A DNA stretch of 64,000 nucleotides from Thalassia testudinum (Eukaryota; Streptophyta; Magnoliopsida; Alismatales; Hydrocharitaceae): the NCBI GenBank assembly GCA_037157565.1, contig JAZHRO010000012.1, positions 8,334,501 through 8,398,500 on the forward strand. The letters are read 5' to 3'. Positions 19,823-30,913 of the stretch are shown here, in pieces; within the stretch, counting starts at the first letter, position 1; every line of letters starts with the position of its first letter. The position numbers were made by a program, and so were the translations under genes. The notes under the pieces were generated by a model. The model saw only the letters and a program-made list of their open reading frames with translations. It had not been told where the DNA came from and ran no database searches.

Positions 19823-22079
19823 TTTTAGGAATAAGGGCCACATGGCAGTCCACATGGCAGCACCTAGAGGGCCCACAGGGGCAGCGGCTAGAGGTCCAAA
19901 GGACCAAGTTTTGAGTCTTTTTCTTTAGTGTCAAGTTTGGTATTTTTAGAATAAAGTGTTTTAAAAGTTAGGTGTTTGCTTTATTTAGAGATTTGTTTTG
20001 ATTGTTTCCTAAATAAAGGGATATGTACTCTCTATAAAAGAGAGCCTTTACTCCATATGTAAGTTTTTAAGTCCATAATACTATTTCCAAATTTTTCCAA
20101 GACTCCTCTCCTCTCTCCTCTTCCATATAGTCGACTACCCCTTCCAAGGCAGCCATGACCTTCAACACTAGCCTTCATCACCACCGGCCACCTTCTAGCA
20201 GCCAAAGGCTGCTGCTACTGCCAACCTTCTTCACCCTATACCACATAAGAACAGTCCCCACGTGGGACTGTTTCGTGGGACTGTTTCTCCTATGCTCAAG
20301 GAACCTCCACGTTCCTCGCGCTAATCTCAACATGGTATCAGAGTCATAACGCTCTTGGCCATTATTCTCTCCACATGTGTGAATCAGAATGAGTGTACCA
20401 TTGCGCCATTGAACCGCATCAACCTCAACTTAGGTTGAAGTGTTTCCCGACCTCTAAAAGCTAAAGTCTTTCCTGGCCCCCAACCAAAATCGAAGTCTCT
20501 TCCAGTTCAAACCATCTTGGAGGATGATGGTGAATTCGGAAATACAAGTTTCCAGTGAGACCAAGATGTTCGTGCACGGAACCACAATCAAATTGGTTGG
20601 TTCTTCCAACTACGTTCTCTAGACACATGCATTCAAGATTTTTGCCGATGGACAAGAGAAGCTACACATCCTCCTTGAAGAAGTGCCAGAGACAAGATGC
20701 AGCCAAGAAGAAGTGGGAGAAGGAGAATTATCTGGTAATGCACTGGCTCATAAACTCTATTGATTCTAATATTGCTTCCAACATGCTATACAAGGAGACG
20801 ACAAAGGACATCTAGGATACCCTCAAAGAAGACCGAATGCGCCAAGCTTGCAGACATCTATTGGCGCATCTAGAACACAAGTCAAGGTGATCTGTCCCTT
20901 GATGTTTACTATGCAAAGATGGAAAGTCTATTTGGGGAACTCAACATCTACGAGCCAGCATATTGTGATAAACAATCCATGTCACAAGCAAGATAGCAAG
21001 CCTTCAAGTTTTTCTCGAGGGGCTTCACCCTCGATGTCAACCTGCTCGTGACCAAATTCTATCTATGGAGAAGGACGTCGATCTCAAGACAATCTACCGT
21101 CACCTCAAGAAATTGGAGATCTCAAGTCCAGTCGAGACACCTGTTAGAGGTAAATATGAGACCACGACCTTGGTTGCTACCAAGAAAGGAGTTGGGTGTA
21201 AAAAGGGACGCGGATTTGGTCGCACTTTTCCTCCATGCTAGCATTGTGGGTGCAACAATCATGATTCTAAAACATGCTGGATTAAATATGGCTACCCATC
21301 TCGCGACAAGGACCTCACTTCCTTCACTATATTAAATCTTGAAAAAATCCTTGCCATGTTAAAGGAAGAAAAGAAGACCACAGCCATCGCCATCACCTGT
21401 GAGGTTGTCGAAGAAGCAACTACCTTTGAAGTTGCAACTAGTCTTACTGCGAACTCCAAGAAGCCACAAGGCAATTTTGATGATGAGGAAGACGTGGTGG
21501 GGCATCTAACCTCACAAGATGAATACCAAGTCGTCGGCCCCGCAGCCTTCAACTTGAGTGGGAGTGTTAGGAATAAGGGCCACGTGGCAGCCAGTAGGCC
21601 ACGTAGTAGTCCACGTGGCAACACCTAGAGGGCCCAGTAGGGGCCGGCAACTAGAGATCCAAAGGACCAAGTTTTGAGTATTTTTCCTTAAAGTCAAGTT
21701 TGCTATTTTTAGAATAAAGTGTTTTAGAAGTTGGGTGTTTGCTTTATATAGAGATTTGTTTTGATTATTTCCTAATTAAAGGGATATGTACTCTCTGTAA
21801 AAGAGAGCCTTCCCTTTATGTAAGTTTTTGAGTCCAAATACTATTTCCACACTTTTCCAAGACTCCTCTCCTCTCTCCTCCTCTTCCATATAGTTGGCCA
21901 CCCCTTCCAAGGTAGCCGCCACCTTCAATGCCGACCTTCATCACTACTGGCCACCTTCTAGCAGCCAAAGGCTGCTGCTACTGCTAGCCTTCTTCACCCT
22001 ATTCCACGCAAGAACAGCCCCCATGTGGGACTGTTTCTCTGCTCAAGGAGCCTCGGCGTTTCTCGTGTTAATCTCAACA
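19823..22079 (+). mobile_element. Gag-only LTR retrotransposon 'D'
   Basis: The LTRs are 19823-20332 (510 bp, first base pair now TT) and 21565-22079 (515 bp, TGTTAGGAATAAGGG...ATCTCAACA). The primer site TGGTATCAGAGTC is at 20333. Flanks gtatt (19818-19822) and atatt (22080-22084) look like a 5-bp duplication with one change. The internal 1.23 kb encodes only a gag remnant and no pol, so the element depended on a partner. The LTRs look similar along their length, including the shared 'ggccacnttctagcagccaaaggctgctgctactg' segment near 20190 and 21950. Confidence 0.85.
20560..21564 (+). pseudogene. Gag of element D with CCHC knuckle
   Basis: The N-terminal part resembles UBN2-type gag: MHWLINSIDSNIASNMLYKE (20740-20799) after KKKWEKENYL. 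A zinc knuckle follows near 21230-21300, with spacing C-x-H-C-x(3)-N-H...C (HCGCNNHDSKTCWIKYGYP). The frame then stays open to 21628 over an acidic tail (21356-21564). Several stops and shifts occur before 21190. No protease, integrase or RT follows; the LTR begins right after. Confidence 0.65.
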
Positions 22080-22780
22080 ATATTATAGATAGAAACTAAC
22101 AAAAGAAAGGTAATAATACAAGCTAACACTTTGCATGTAAGTTTAGCTTTTGAAATTGAAAATATCATTTTGGTAAGATAACAGGCAAAAAAAAAGTTTT
22201 CTAGAGCTTCATTTCAAGATGTTGAATTGCATTTCTTCATCAAACATGACCCAATCATCCTTTTAGTTATAAATTGAGAGGTGGATTCCCTCAACCCAAC
22301 CAAAGCCACCCTCCCACCCCACCCCACCCCCCCTCCCCTCCTCCTTTGACAGATGTGCAATTGAAGATTGGACACATACACACGTAAAAAAATCTATATT
22401 GGCAATGTATCCCTGATATAACACATATATCGATGATATATCCCTGATATAACATATATACACTTTTTTAGGCATCCTTTCATGATATATTATTCGTAAA
22501 AATGTTAACCATTAAATTTTATGATATTTTGTGACATTTTTTGTCTTTCTGAGTAATTTTTCCAAAATTCGCCGATATCAACGATATATCTGACATTTTT
22601 TGTCTTTCTGAGTAATTTTTCCAAAATTCGCCGATATCAACGATATATCTCCGATATATCCCTTTTTTGACTTGTCGACGCGATATCGATATCGATATTT
22701 AAAACCTTACAACTGACCATTTTACATGAAGGAGTAACGGAATAAAAACAATTGCGCATTAACCAAAAGAAACAAAATAC
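22080..22780. other. MUB intron 2 part: C-run and GATATATC-rich repeat
   Basis: No gene is visible. 22297-22345 is a strongly C-rich, A/C-biased patch (ccctcccaccccaccccacccc). From about 22395 to 22710 the sequence is full of GATATATC/CGATATCG words and ends ...atatcgatatcgatatttaaaacc. This looks like a decayed repeat of the GATATATC type seen in many plant genomes; ends and family are uncertain. It includes a perfect 59-bp tandem duplication. Confidence 0.5.
22533..22650. repeat. Perfect 59-bp tandem duplication
   Basis: Unit 1 is 22533-22591 and unit 2 is 22592-22650; I see no difference between them. Each unit starts gacattttttgtctttctg and ends acgatatatct. The identity implies a recent event inside an otherwise old repeat. 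Confidence 0.9.
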
Positions 22781-22951
22781 CTGTTTTAGCTTTTGCTAGT
22801 GATGGCTGGATCACAACATGCATGGTGATAGCCCCACCGGGAAGCTCACCAAATGGCATTCTACATTGAGCAATTGTTTTGCTGTTCTCCAATATTCTTC
22901 CAGCACTTATAAGCTTAACATCGTTAACTGATTTTGGTAACATCTTTTTGT
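22781..22951 (-). CDS. MUB: Membrane-anchored ubiquitin-fold protein, exon 2
   Basis: A 171-bp internal exon. Reading minus, an acceptor tttttgctttgcag precedes 22951, and the donor acag|gtattttg follows 22781. It starts with two bases that complete a split Asp codon, encodes 56 full codons, and leaves one G for the next codon (phase 1 at both ends). Key blocks are PKSVNDVKLISAGRILENSK, CRMPFGELPGG and ITMHVVIQPSLAKAK. These are the second half of the ubiquitin fold in plant MUB proteins, which are prenylated, sit at the plasma membrane and bind E2 ubiquitin-conjugating enzymes. With exon 1 it accounts for 100 residues of a usual 117-120. The missing C-terminal piece should hold the CaaX box. 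The intact frame and consensus splice sites argue for a live gene, not a retrocopy. Confidence 0.88.
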
Positions 22952-23740
22952 CTGCAAAGCAAAAAAGAAACCTTCCTTTCAGTAGAGTAGCCATAGCGGC
23001 ACAGTATACAATGATCACTGATGGAAAACCAACAATCACAGGAATATTCAAAACCAGGAAGCTGTACTGATAACCAAATAGTCATCTCGAATGTTCCAGA
23101 TGTAAATTGGTAGAAACATGTGACAACAATATAAACTCATTACAAAGGAGAACAGTAATCAAATAGAAGAACTACATAAAATGGGACTGTTAACATGATT
23201 GGAGTCTAAAGTTCAATAATTTGGGGGGAAGGATGGCTCAGGACACAAAAGTTATGATCAATGCTCTTTTGCGCCAAATGGTCTATACATCTGAGGATTA
23301 ACATTTCTGTTGCAGCGTAGGAGTGGATTTGTTTTAATCCATGCTCTCACAACAAAAGCCTCGGTTCATTATATTGTTAAGAGGTTTACTCTTTTTTTTT
23401 CAATATTACCTATGACTCGGTTAATTTTCATTTATGTGTGGTATGAGTTCCTATTCCTTTTATGTTTTTAACTGCTATGTAGTTTCCTTCTTTGTGCTTG
23501 TCTTTATATAGGGGACATAACTCATCAAAATTCAAGCAATTCTATTCAAATGGTACCGGTGGTGTAGCTCCTAAGTTAGTGTCTGGATGCAGGATAAGCT
23601 ACAAATTATGCCGCTGTTGGCAGGATTTATGCTATAGTGTGCTACAGTTAAGTGGAGACTTATTTTGGCTTGGTGATTTCCAATTTTCCCTAACCGCCAG
23701 TAAAACACTCTCTCTCTTACTCAAAATAATCACTCTCCTT
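22952..23740. other. Intronic sequence, nothing recognised
   Basis: A/T-rich, with short open stretches of no recognisable family (for example 23492-23845 on the plus strand). Poly-T and poly-A runs occur. I see no TE ends or motifs here. Confidence 0.5.
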
Positions 23741-24770
23741 TACTTTAATAATCCCTCCTCATTGCTTAAAAAAAAAATTAAAACAAAAAACCCCTACCTC
23801 ATGCCATCCCTCGCTCTCTCCTACTCTAAGCCTCACTTAAATTAAATTCCACCTACCCAACAAATAAAATATAACCTCCCCCTTTAAAAACAAAAAAAAA
23901 ACAAAAAACCCCTGTCATGTCCTCCCCCTCCTCTTCTTGCTCTCTCCCCCTTTCTCTTTCTCACTCAAGTTACATCTCACCCAACAAATAAAATATGATG
24001 AATCCCTCGCCCTTACTTGAAAAAAAAATTAAAAACAAAAAAAACAAGGACACATCTTCCTTGCATCTTTGTTTGGGTGGACATAGGTGTCATTCTCCAA
24101 TTAAATTTTACTCACCCAACAACTCGCAGGAACCCCTCCCCTTGCTTTAAAAAACTAATAAAAAAATATAAAATATAAAAACATCTCTTACTTCCATCTC
24201 GAAACCTCAAGTACAAAGGATTTCAAAATCTCAAGTATACATTTTCTCAAAAGGCATGACAAATTTGACATGTCATACCCTCCCACCCTATCACTCTCTC
24301 CCCTTCTCTCTGTCTCACTTAAATTAAATCCCAACTACCCACAAATAAAATATGATAAACCTTTCCCCCTTGCTTAAAAAAAAAATCCAAAATAAAAAAA
24401 AAAAACAAGAATGCCTCTTCCTTGCATCTCCATTTGGTTCATAGGTATCTTTCTCCCATTAACTCTCACCAACTCAACTACTCACAGGAACCCCTCCCCC
24501 TTGCTTAAAAAAATTCTCTGATTAAATCTCACCCACCCAACTACTGGCAAGAACCCATTCCCCTTGCTTAAAAAAAAAAAAAATCAAAAACAAAAAAAAC
24601 AAGAACACCTCTTCTTGCATCTCCATTTAAGTGAACATAAGTGTTATTCTCCCATTAAATCTCACTCACCCAACTACTCATAGGAACCTCTCCCCCTTAA
24701 AAAAATTAAAATAAAAAATACAAATATGTCTCTTCCTTCCATCTTGAAACCTCAAGTACACGGGATTTCA
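23740..24770. repeat. Degenerate C/T- and A-rich repeat field
   Basis: A block repeats irregularly at roughly 100-250 bp spacing. It has four parts: an A-run (aaaaaaaa with ccaaa or acaaaaaa), then 'cctcttccttgcatct', then 'ctcactcacccaactact', then 'aggaacccctcccccttgctt'. Clear copies of the 'aggaacc(c)ctccccttgc' part occur near 24128, 24487, 24547 (gaacccattcccc) and 24683. It is probably an old minisatellite-like expansion. Two further copies share 'catctcgaaacctcaagtacaaaggatttcaaaatctcaa'-type text near 24196 and 24738. Confidence 0.6.
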
Positions 24771-24899
24771 AAATCTCAAATGCACATTTGCTCAAGAGGC
24801 ATGACACATTTGACATGTTATACACACATATACTATGATTCTTTATGATATAATATTTCATCAATAATAATATTATTCCCACCACGAAGCACAAGTCAA

Positions 24900-27018
24900 C
24901 TAGCTAGTCTATACTAAAATAGGGTTTGGGTGAGACAAGTGTCGTCCCCCTACCCCTCCCTCCCTCTCTCTGCTGAAGAGTATCGAATCCACTCCCCCTC
25001 TCTACCACTGAATCCTCTCCTTGCCTCTCTTCCTTCCCACGTGCCTACTTCCCCCATCCGTAGCATTCTCTCTTTTATCCCTCCGTAACTCCCTCCCCCA
25101 TTCTCTATTCTTTTCCTGCCTCTATGTTCCCTCGCTAATAACGTCATTTATTTGTTCCCCCATCTTTTTTACTCCCATACCCACCCAAGTAAGTTATTCT
25201 CTTTAACCCCCTTACCTTTTGCTCATCTACCATTAGCTGCCATACAAATCTTATTATTCTATTTTGATTCTATTTTATAGTCGATTAGAAACTTTCCCAT
25301 CTTAAAATTATTTTCCTCTTTTTTTCAATTATGAAAGTCACACTTACAATAAAATCTCACCATGTGAAGTAGATATCAATTCCCCTCCCCTTTTGTTGCA
25401 CATCCAGGTCAATCAAGCCTAATCAAAATCTGTCAATTGGATGATTCTTAAGGTTAAAAAGAATGTAATGGAAAAATATCAAATTTTGCAAAAAGGTGGT
25501 CTAGAACTTTTTTTTAATAGATATTTTGTTCATACTATTAAAGCCTTCGTTTCTTATGCTTATCGAGAATAAATATTTCTTATTGCAACTTCTATTTTTA
25601 AATGGGAAATGTGTAAAATGGAAATTAACATACGTATTTCTTATTTCAAGCATTTTCTTTTCTCAATTATTACATGCATACCTTTTTGTAGAATGGTTAA
25701 ATTAGATTGAAACTCAACCATTAATCAAGGATGCATTTATGAGCTCACAATAATATGAAATTAGGAATGCATTGCTATTCCAGCTTACATTAAGTGGATT
25801 GGGTGTGGGTAGCTTATGTTATTATATTATGAAGCTAGGAATATAATCCAAGACATTTACAATGTTTTTCAAGATTCATTTTCCTTGTTGTAGTTTATAT
25901 TCTGCAATTTATATACGAGACACATCCGAAATGGAAATTCTTGCAGTAAACCATTCTAAAAATTAGGTCTCTCTCTCTCTCATCAAGTGATATGACTCTA
26001 TATCAAAAGGGGGTTTCTTTGTGCCACACCCAACTGCACTACTGAAAGAGGGTTTCCTTGTACCATATGCCAAGCAGCAAGCTATTAAATTTACATAGTT
26101 TTCTATCAGGGAGGGTTTCTATTATATTTATCCCTTAACTTACGAATTGATATTTTACATGGCTGCACACCCTATATCATTTCACATTAGAATAAGAAAT
26201 TATGCACAACTTAAATGAAATAGAACTTAATCCTTCCGTCATGAGGTCATCTTGATGTAGGAATTCCACCTTTTGAGGTGGATAGCAATATATGTCTAAC
26301 AAATATCATAGTATGCTCATCACTTTCTTAATGTGATTTAATAGACATTTAAGTATATCACATTTGTTTATTAGCCCACAACCTTTGCTTGGTGGTAGGA
26401 TATTTGAAAATCAAATAAATTAATTATATTATCAAAAATATATTTTTCTAAAATCTATTTTAGTAACCATACTAAATGCCTATCTATTTCAGTGACCTAG
26501 CGACAATCGAAGTATCCTTAAAGTGGCAACTTGGCCAAAAGAATAAGCTACAACCATGGCTGGAGCAATTGCAATAAAAATGGAGGTTTCACCTTTGCTT
26601 AGAATGCTTAAACAATCATCAATTTCAATGGTTCTAACTTGGAGTTGCTATAGCCACAACACAACCGGGCAAACAAATAAGCTATAACGTAATTCAGATT
26701 CAATAAGTTAGTTGCAAATTATCTATAGAAAACTCGGTGACCATTTCCTTTTTCTTAACAACGGAAATTAAATGCAAGATTTGAATTTCACAAGTGAAAG
26801 GTGGGAGGAAACTTCATATTTTTGTAGGCTCAAGGATGTATCAGAAAACGATTAATCATTTGATTGCCAAGGAAAATCATGATACATGATTGAAAATGAT
26901 TGATAATATTACAAATTCAAAATAGAAAGAAAAATCTAATGAAAATTCTGTCTCTACTTCACACGAGTGTCACTTTCCTTTAACTGGATGTCGAAATTTG
27001 AGTCTCCCATGTATAAAC
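24900..27018. other. Intronic sequence with C/T-rich start; no genes seen
   Basis: 24945-25215 is strongly C/T-rich on the plus strand (ccctccctccctctctctgc) and gives spurious open frames on both strands. From 25215 to 27018 the sequence is A/T-rich and without recognisable coding, TE or RNA features. A short (ct)n run sits at 25968-25982. Confidence 0.5.
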
Positions 27019-28394
27019 TGTTGGGGAAATAAAATAGAATTGGTGATTGATTGATAGAAAATGAGGCCTTAGCCTTCTTTATATAGAGAGAGTGCTTTGG
27101 CAATCAAGGAAAACCTTATCACTTATTTACCAAAAATAACAAGGACCCAAAAATAGCAAGACACTTAAGACAACCCCTAATTTATTTCCTAACACTCCCC
27201 CGTAAGTCGAGACGTAGGAGACGGTGAAGACTTGGATCATTAAGGTAGTGGAGATCAACTCTTGTCGATGTGATAGTCCCTTCTTCGTGTCTTCAATGCT
27301 TAGTGTCTCTTCTTGTATGCCCTCACAGAGCCAGTCTACGCTTGGTTTCTCTTGAGATGCATGAGAGCACTGCCCATACACTTAACATCTTGAGGTTGCT
27401 CTCGTCTTCATTGTTTCTTCCTTGAACATATAAGGACCCAAATAAGACAACTCAATACTTTGAAGAGTTACAGACAAGTATCCAAACAACAGAAAACTTA
27501 ACTTTAAAGAAAACAGAAAGGTGGACTCCACCATAAAATAACCCTAATTAATTTTTTTTTAAAGGGAAACTCCAAGCTCTGGTCGAAGAGGGTTTCTTCC
27601 TCTTCTTTCTTTTCTACCGATGCGCATCTCTTCTCTATTGGGTGTGTAACAGCAGTTGCAGCAATTGCTGCTGCCATCATCTATACCAGGGCAACGTTAC
27701 AATAGCAGGGATATGCACGGCAAAGCTTCGATAGGTCGGAGGAGGACCAGGCCACCTTGGTCCGGTAGAGCAGCCTCCATGAAGTTGAGTGGTACCCTCA
27801 AAACCTTGAACAAATGAGGTTAGAGGGGTCGTACCAAGGATTCAAGCCTCATGGCTCATGGGCAACGTTGGACGAAGATCTGGCTTTTGCCGGCACATGG
27901 CTCACTAAAGAACCACTGGAGGTGGTCGGTTTAGTCGCTAGGGCTTTGGCAACCACCCCATCAATGGTCCCTTGCCGAACGGTGGTCGAAGGCGACGCCA
28001 ATGGCGCTTTCTTCACCAGCAATGAGTAGACCACCAACAGCAATAGCGTAAGGAGAGGAAGAAGAATATAAGAGGAAGAAGAGAGGAGAGGTTTGGGAGA
28101 GGAGAGAGCCTCTCCAGTGGCTCACCAAAGGTCGACGGCGCTGCCGAAGGGCCTCCCCCCTCCAGGGTTTCTTCTTCCTCTCTTCTTTTCTCTTTTCCCA
28201 TAGGATCAAACTTGCTCTGATACTGGAAATAAAATAGAATTGGTGATTGATTAATAGAAAATAAGGCCTTAGCCCTCTTTATATGGAACGAGGGCTTTGG
28301 AAAACGAGGAAAACCTAATCACTTATTTACCAAAAATAACAAAAACTCAAAAATAGCAAGACACTTAAGACAATCCTTAATTTATTTCCTAACA
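27019..28394 (-). mobile_element. TRIM-like non-autonomous LTR element, TSD TAAAC
   Basis: The left LTR is 27019-27194 (TGTTGGGGAAATAAAATAG...TTCCTAACA) and the right LTR about 28224-28394. A perfect 5-bp duplication TAAAC lies at 27014-27018 and 28395-28399. Orientation is minus: next to the right LTR the minus strand reads gtatcagagcaag (tRNA-Met primer site), and next to the left LTR it reads acttacgggggag (purine tract). The internal region is about 1.03 kb with no recognisable protein; a C/T-rich leader and a 71-codon plus-strand frame (27814-28029) have no family signal. Confidence 0.88.
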
Positions 28395-29270
28395 TAAACA
28401 ATTTTCAATATCTATGTAATCCTATGATATTCAAGCTTCATAGGATGGAAGGAAAAAAAACAAGAAAAAATCTCAACTAATTTAGGTTCTTGGAAAGAAA
28501 TCCCCACAACATAGTGCAGGTAATTTGAACTAGTCAAATATAAAACAAAAGTTGCAACTTTCGCAACCTTATATCATTTGAACTCACCTATCATATAAAA
28601 TTCACTACTTACCCCATTATCTAACAAAACAAGAAGTTACAAGAAGTCGGCATCGGCTATGAAACAAATAAATTACAGCTCTCATATCTCCACTTAAATC
28701 ACATCAGGTCACCTGTCACATCTAATGTACTACTTATTCCACCACGCAATTAAACACCTTTCAACTTAACACTTGTTAAAAGTTACCAAGTCCAAAAATT
28801 AACCAACAACTGGACATAAACTAAAGTTTTTGTTCTTTAAGCCTTCAACTAAATATTATTTTCTAAATACTACCTCTCCTCCAGATCACTATCAATGTGG
28901 ACCTGCATCTTTGCACAAGAAAATGCATGCTAGCAATAATGCTACCACCAACAACAACATTACATATGAGGACAACACCCCAAGCGCTACAGGTCCCCAA
29001 GTACGCAACACCATACTACACATTGGCATTGACAAGCACATTATCATGTAGGTGCTGTAGCATGAATGTACACAAGCTGCAACACATGGTCACATCCTAC
29101 ATATGCATGGTGCAAAGTTACAAGCAATCTAGGGTAGCGGCACAACACTACACACATTCCCTTGCACAAGCACACAGCCTAACATCATTGAGTCCCCTTC
29201 ATAAAGGATGACTTTGCAAACCACTCCCTTGTCATGAGGGGAGACAAACTAAGATTTGCCAAATTTCTTA
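28395..29270. other. Unassigned sequence
   Basis: A/T-rich sequence between the TRIM-like element and the start of Copia E gag. I see no LTR ends. The plus-strand open stretches at 28830-29211 carry no recognised motif. It may hold the decayed leader or 5' LTR of Copia E, but no repeat of the 43.1-kb LTR was found here. Confidence 0.4.
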
Positions 29271-29337
29271 CATGTGTATTCTTTTTACAGGGCTAAGCTT
29301 ACTTGATATTAAGGATTTGGAGGACAAGCCTCCCAAG

Positions 29338-29610
29338 ATGACTTCTACATCGTCTAACCCTACCTCAAACCACATACAACGGATTACCATCAAATTGGAT
29401 GGGACCTACTTCTCGATATGGTCTACTACATTCGTTGAATCTATTATCTCCCTAAGGAAGAAGCACATCCCTACTTAGTCTAAACCAAAGAAGAAGGTTT
29501 GTCCCAACATTGAATGGAAATCAAACAATGCATTTGTGGCTACATATTTGGTGAATAGCATGAGACATCAATGTTCACAGCCTATAGTCATGCTTCCCCT
29601 GGAATTACAC
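29338..29610 (+). pseudogene. Copia E gag N-terminus
   Basis: Starts MTSTSSNPTSN and includes IKLDGTYFSIWSTTFVESI, the opening of Copia gag (DUF4219/UBN2: 'KLDG.NY..W'). One TAG occurs near 29478. It runs into a poly(T) LINE tail at 29611, and the gag text resumes after 30556. Confidence 0.65.
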
Positions 29611-29611
29611 T

Positions 29612-30556
29612 TTTTTATTTTTTTCAAGAAGAAAAAAGATGATCACATAAGGGAAACGATCATCTGATATATTAATTGAAGAGTGTTTACATCAAAAGTC
29701 CCTCACAAAGTTGACCAACATCCCTCGAAAGAGGAAATATCTTCACAGGAACTATCTACGCAAGGGTTTTCCCCTCTAAAGATGACATGATTACAGTGAA
29801 GCCACAATGCCCAGATCATGGTAAACAGGGCAGCCCAATCTCTCGAAAGGTTCTCCAAAAACCCTCCCAAGAAGTATTTGCTGGCAACTGGCTCCCTACC
29901 CTAGTCCACATTTCATGCTTAAAAGGACAATAGAACAAATGGTTACAATCTTCCTGTCCCTGCATAAAGAACAGGTAGAATCCAATTATGGCACTATCTT
30001 TAGTCTGTACTCCCTTGGCATAATCCTCTTTTGACACAGTAACCAAACAAAAGATTTATCTTTCAAAGGGCATCTTGGTCTTCCAAATGAGTCTGAAATC
30101 CTTTAAGAGGGCACAATCAACTTGCAGCTACTGGGACAATAACTCCTTGTAAGCGATCTTGACCAAGAATTCCCCACCTTCCCAAATCCATTTATTTGAA
30201 CAGCCTTCCCTAGACCTAAGTAAAGAAATGATGTCTTGCATCCTCATAAACTCATCCACCTTTGATTGGAGAGGTTTTCCTGGAACACTAACATCCAAGT
30301 GATACCATGAGAGTTAAATGTAAATCTCAGACAGGGCTGAAAGACAAGGGAACATCTCTGTCATAGTACCTCTGTTGGACCAATTATCAAGCCAAATGGC
30401 AAAACCTGCTCCACTCCCAAGCTCCAAGCAAAAGTAGGAGTACGCACAAGGCATAACATGTAGAAACCCTTCCAAAAAGCCTAATCAACTTGCCCTAGCT
30501 GAATTGTTTCTCCCAAATCAACTTCCTGCCATAAAAAGCTTCAATAACTAATCTTC
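29612..30556 (-). mobile_element. 5'-truncated L1 LINE with 11-bp TSD
   Basis: A T-rich tail complement (ttttttatttttttc, from 29611) marks the 3' end on the minus strand. 30046-29816 encodes a zf-RVT-like region with DCNHLFYCPFKHEMW, matching the conserved H-LF-C patch. Flanks ggaattacact (29601-29611) and ggaattactct (30557-30567) form an 11-bp target duplication with one mismatch. The rest of the element upstream on the minus strand is degraded RT C-terminal sequence. Confidence 0.75.
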
Positions 30557-30913
30557 GGAATTACTCTTACAAGTCAAATGCTATTATGAAGCAATACATA
30601 ATCTCCAGAAATGCAGAGCTTATACCAATAAGTGGTGCAGATATTGCAACTATAGGAAAGAAGAAATTTTTGCAGTTGAATTCTTCAAGATTGGTGCTGA
30701 GTATGATGCTGTCAAAGGACTATCTGCTACAACAGGATTGCTGATGCCCATTTCCGCACTACTGAGTACTGATTGCTCCACTACTCCTGAATCTCACAAC
30801 TCTGCTATGCCTACTTCTAAAGGACATGGTTGTAATTTTTCTCCTGCCTGTGGTTATAGGTATAGAAACTCTTAGGCTAAGGTCATGGCCAAGGTGGTCC
30901 CAAGTATTGTTAG
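30557..30913 (+). pseudogene. Copia E gag, middle part
   Basis: Contains IGAEYDAVKGLSATTG (about 30690-30740), the position of the conserved Copia gag patch that follows 'FL.GL..EYD', and a Ser/Thr/Pro-rich linker. It stops at 30913, at the LTR of the minus-strand element. The zinc knuckle follows immediately beyond that element at 33064. Confidence 0.6.

Noticed and set aside
22080..22780. Third MUB exon in the sequence just left of exon 2
   Set aside because: I looked for a short minus-strand exon ending in a Cys-aliphatic-aliphatic-X stop pattern and saw none. It is probably beyond the window or in repeats I could not scan fully.
22722..23051. MUB exon 2 as part of an intronless retrocopy with upstream coding sequence
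   Set aside because: The upstream part of the open frame is past a strong acceptor (tttgctttgcag) and does not match MUB, and the exon ends at a good donor. It is a genuine exon.
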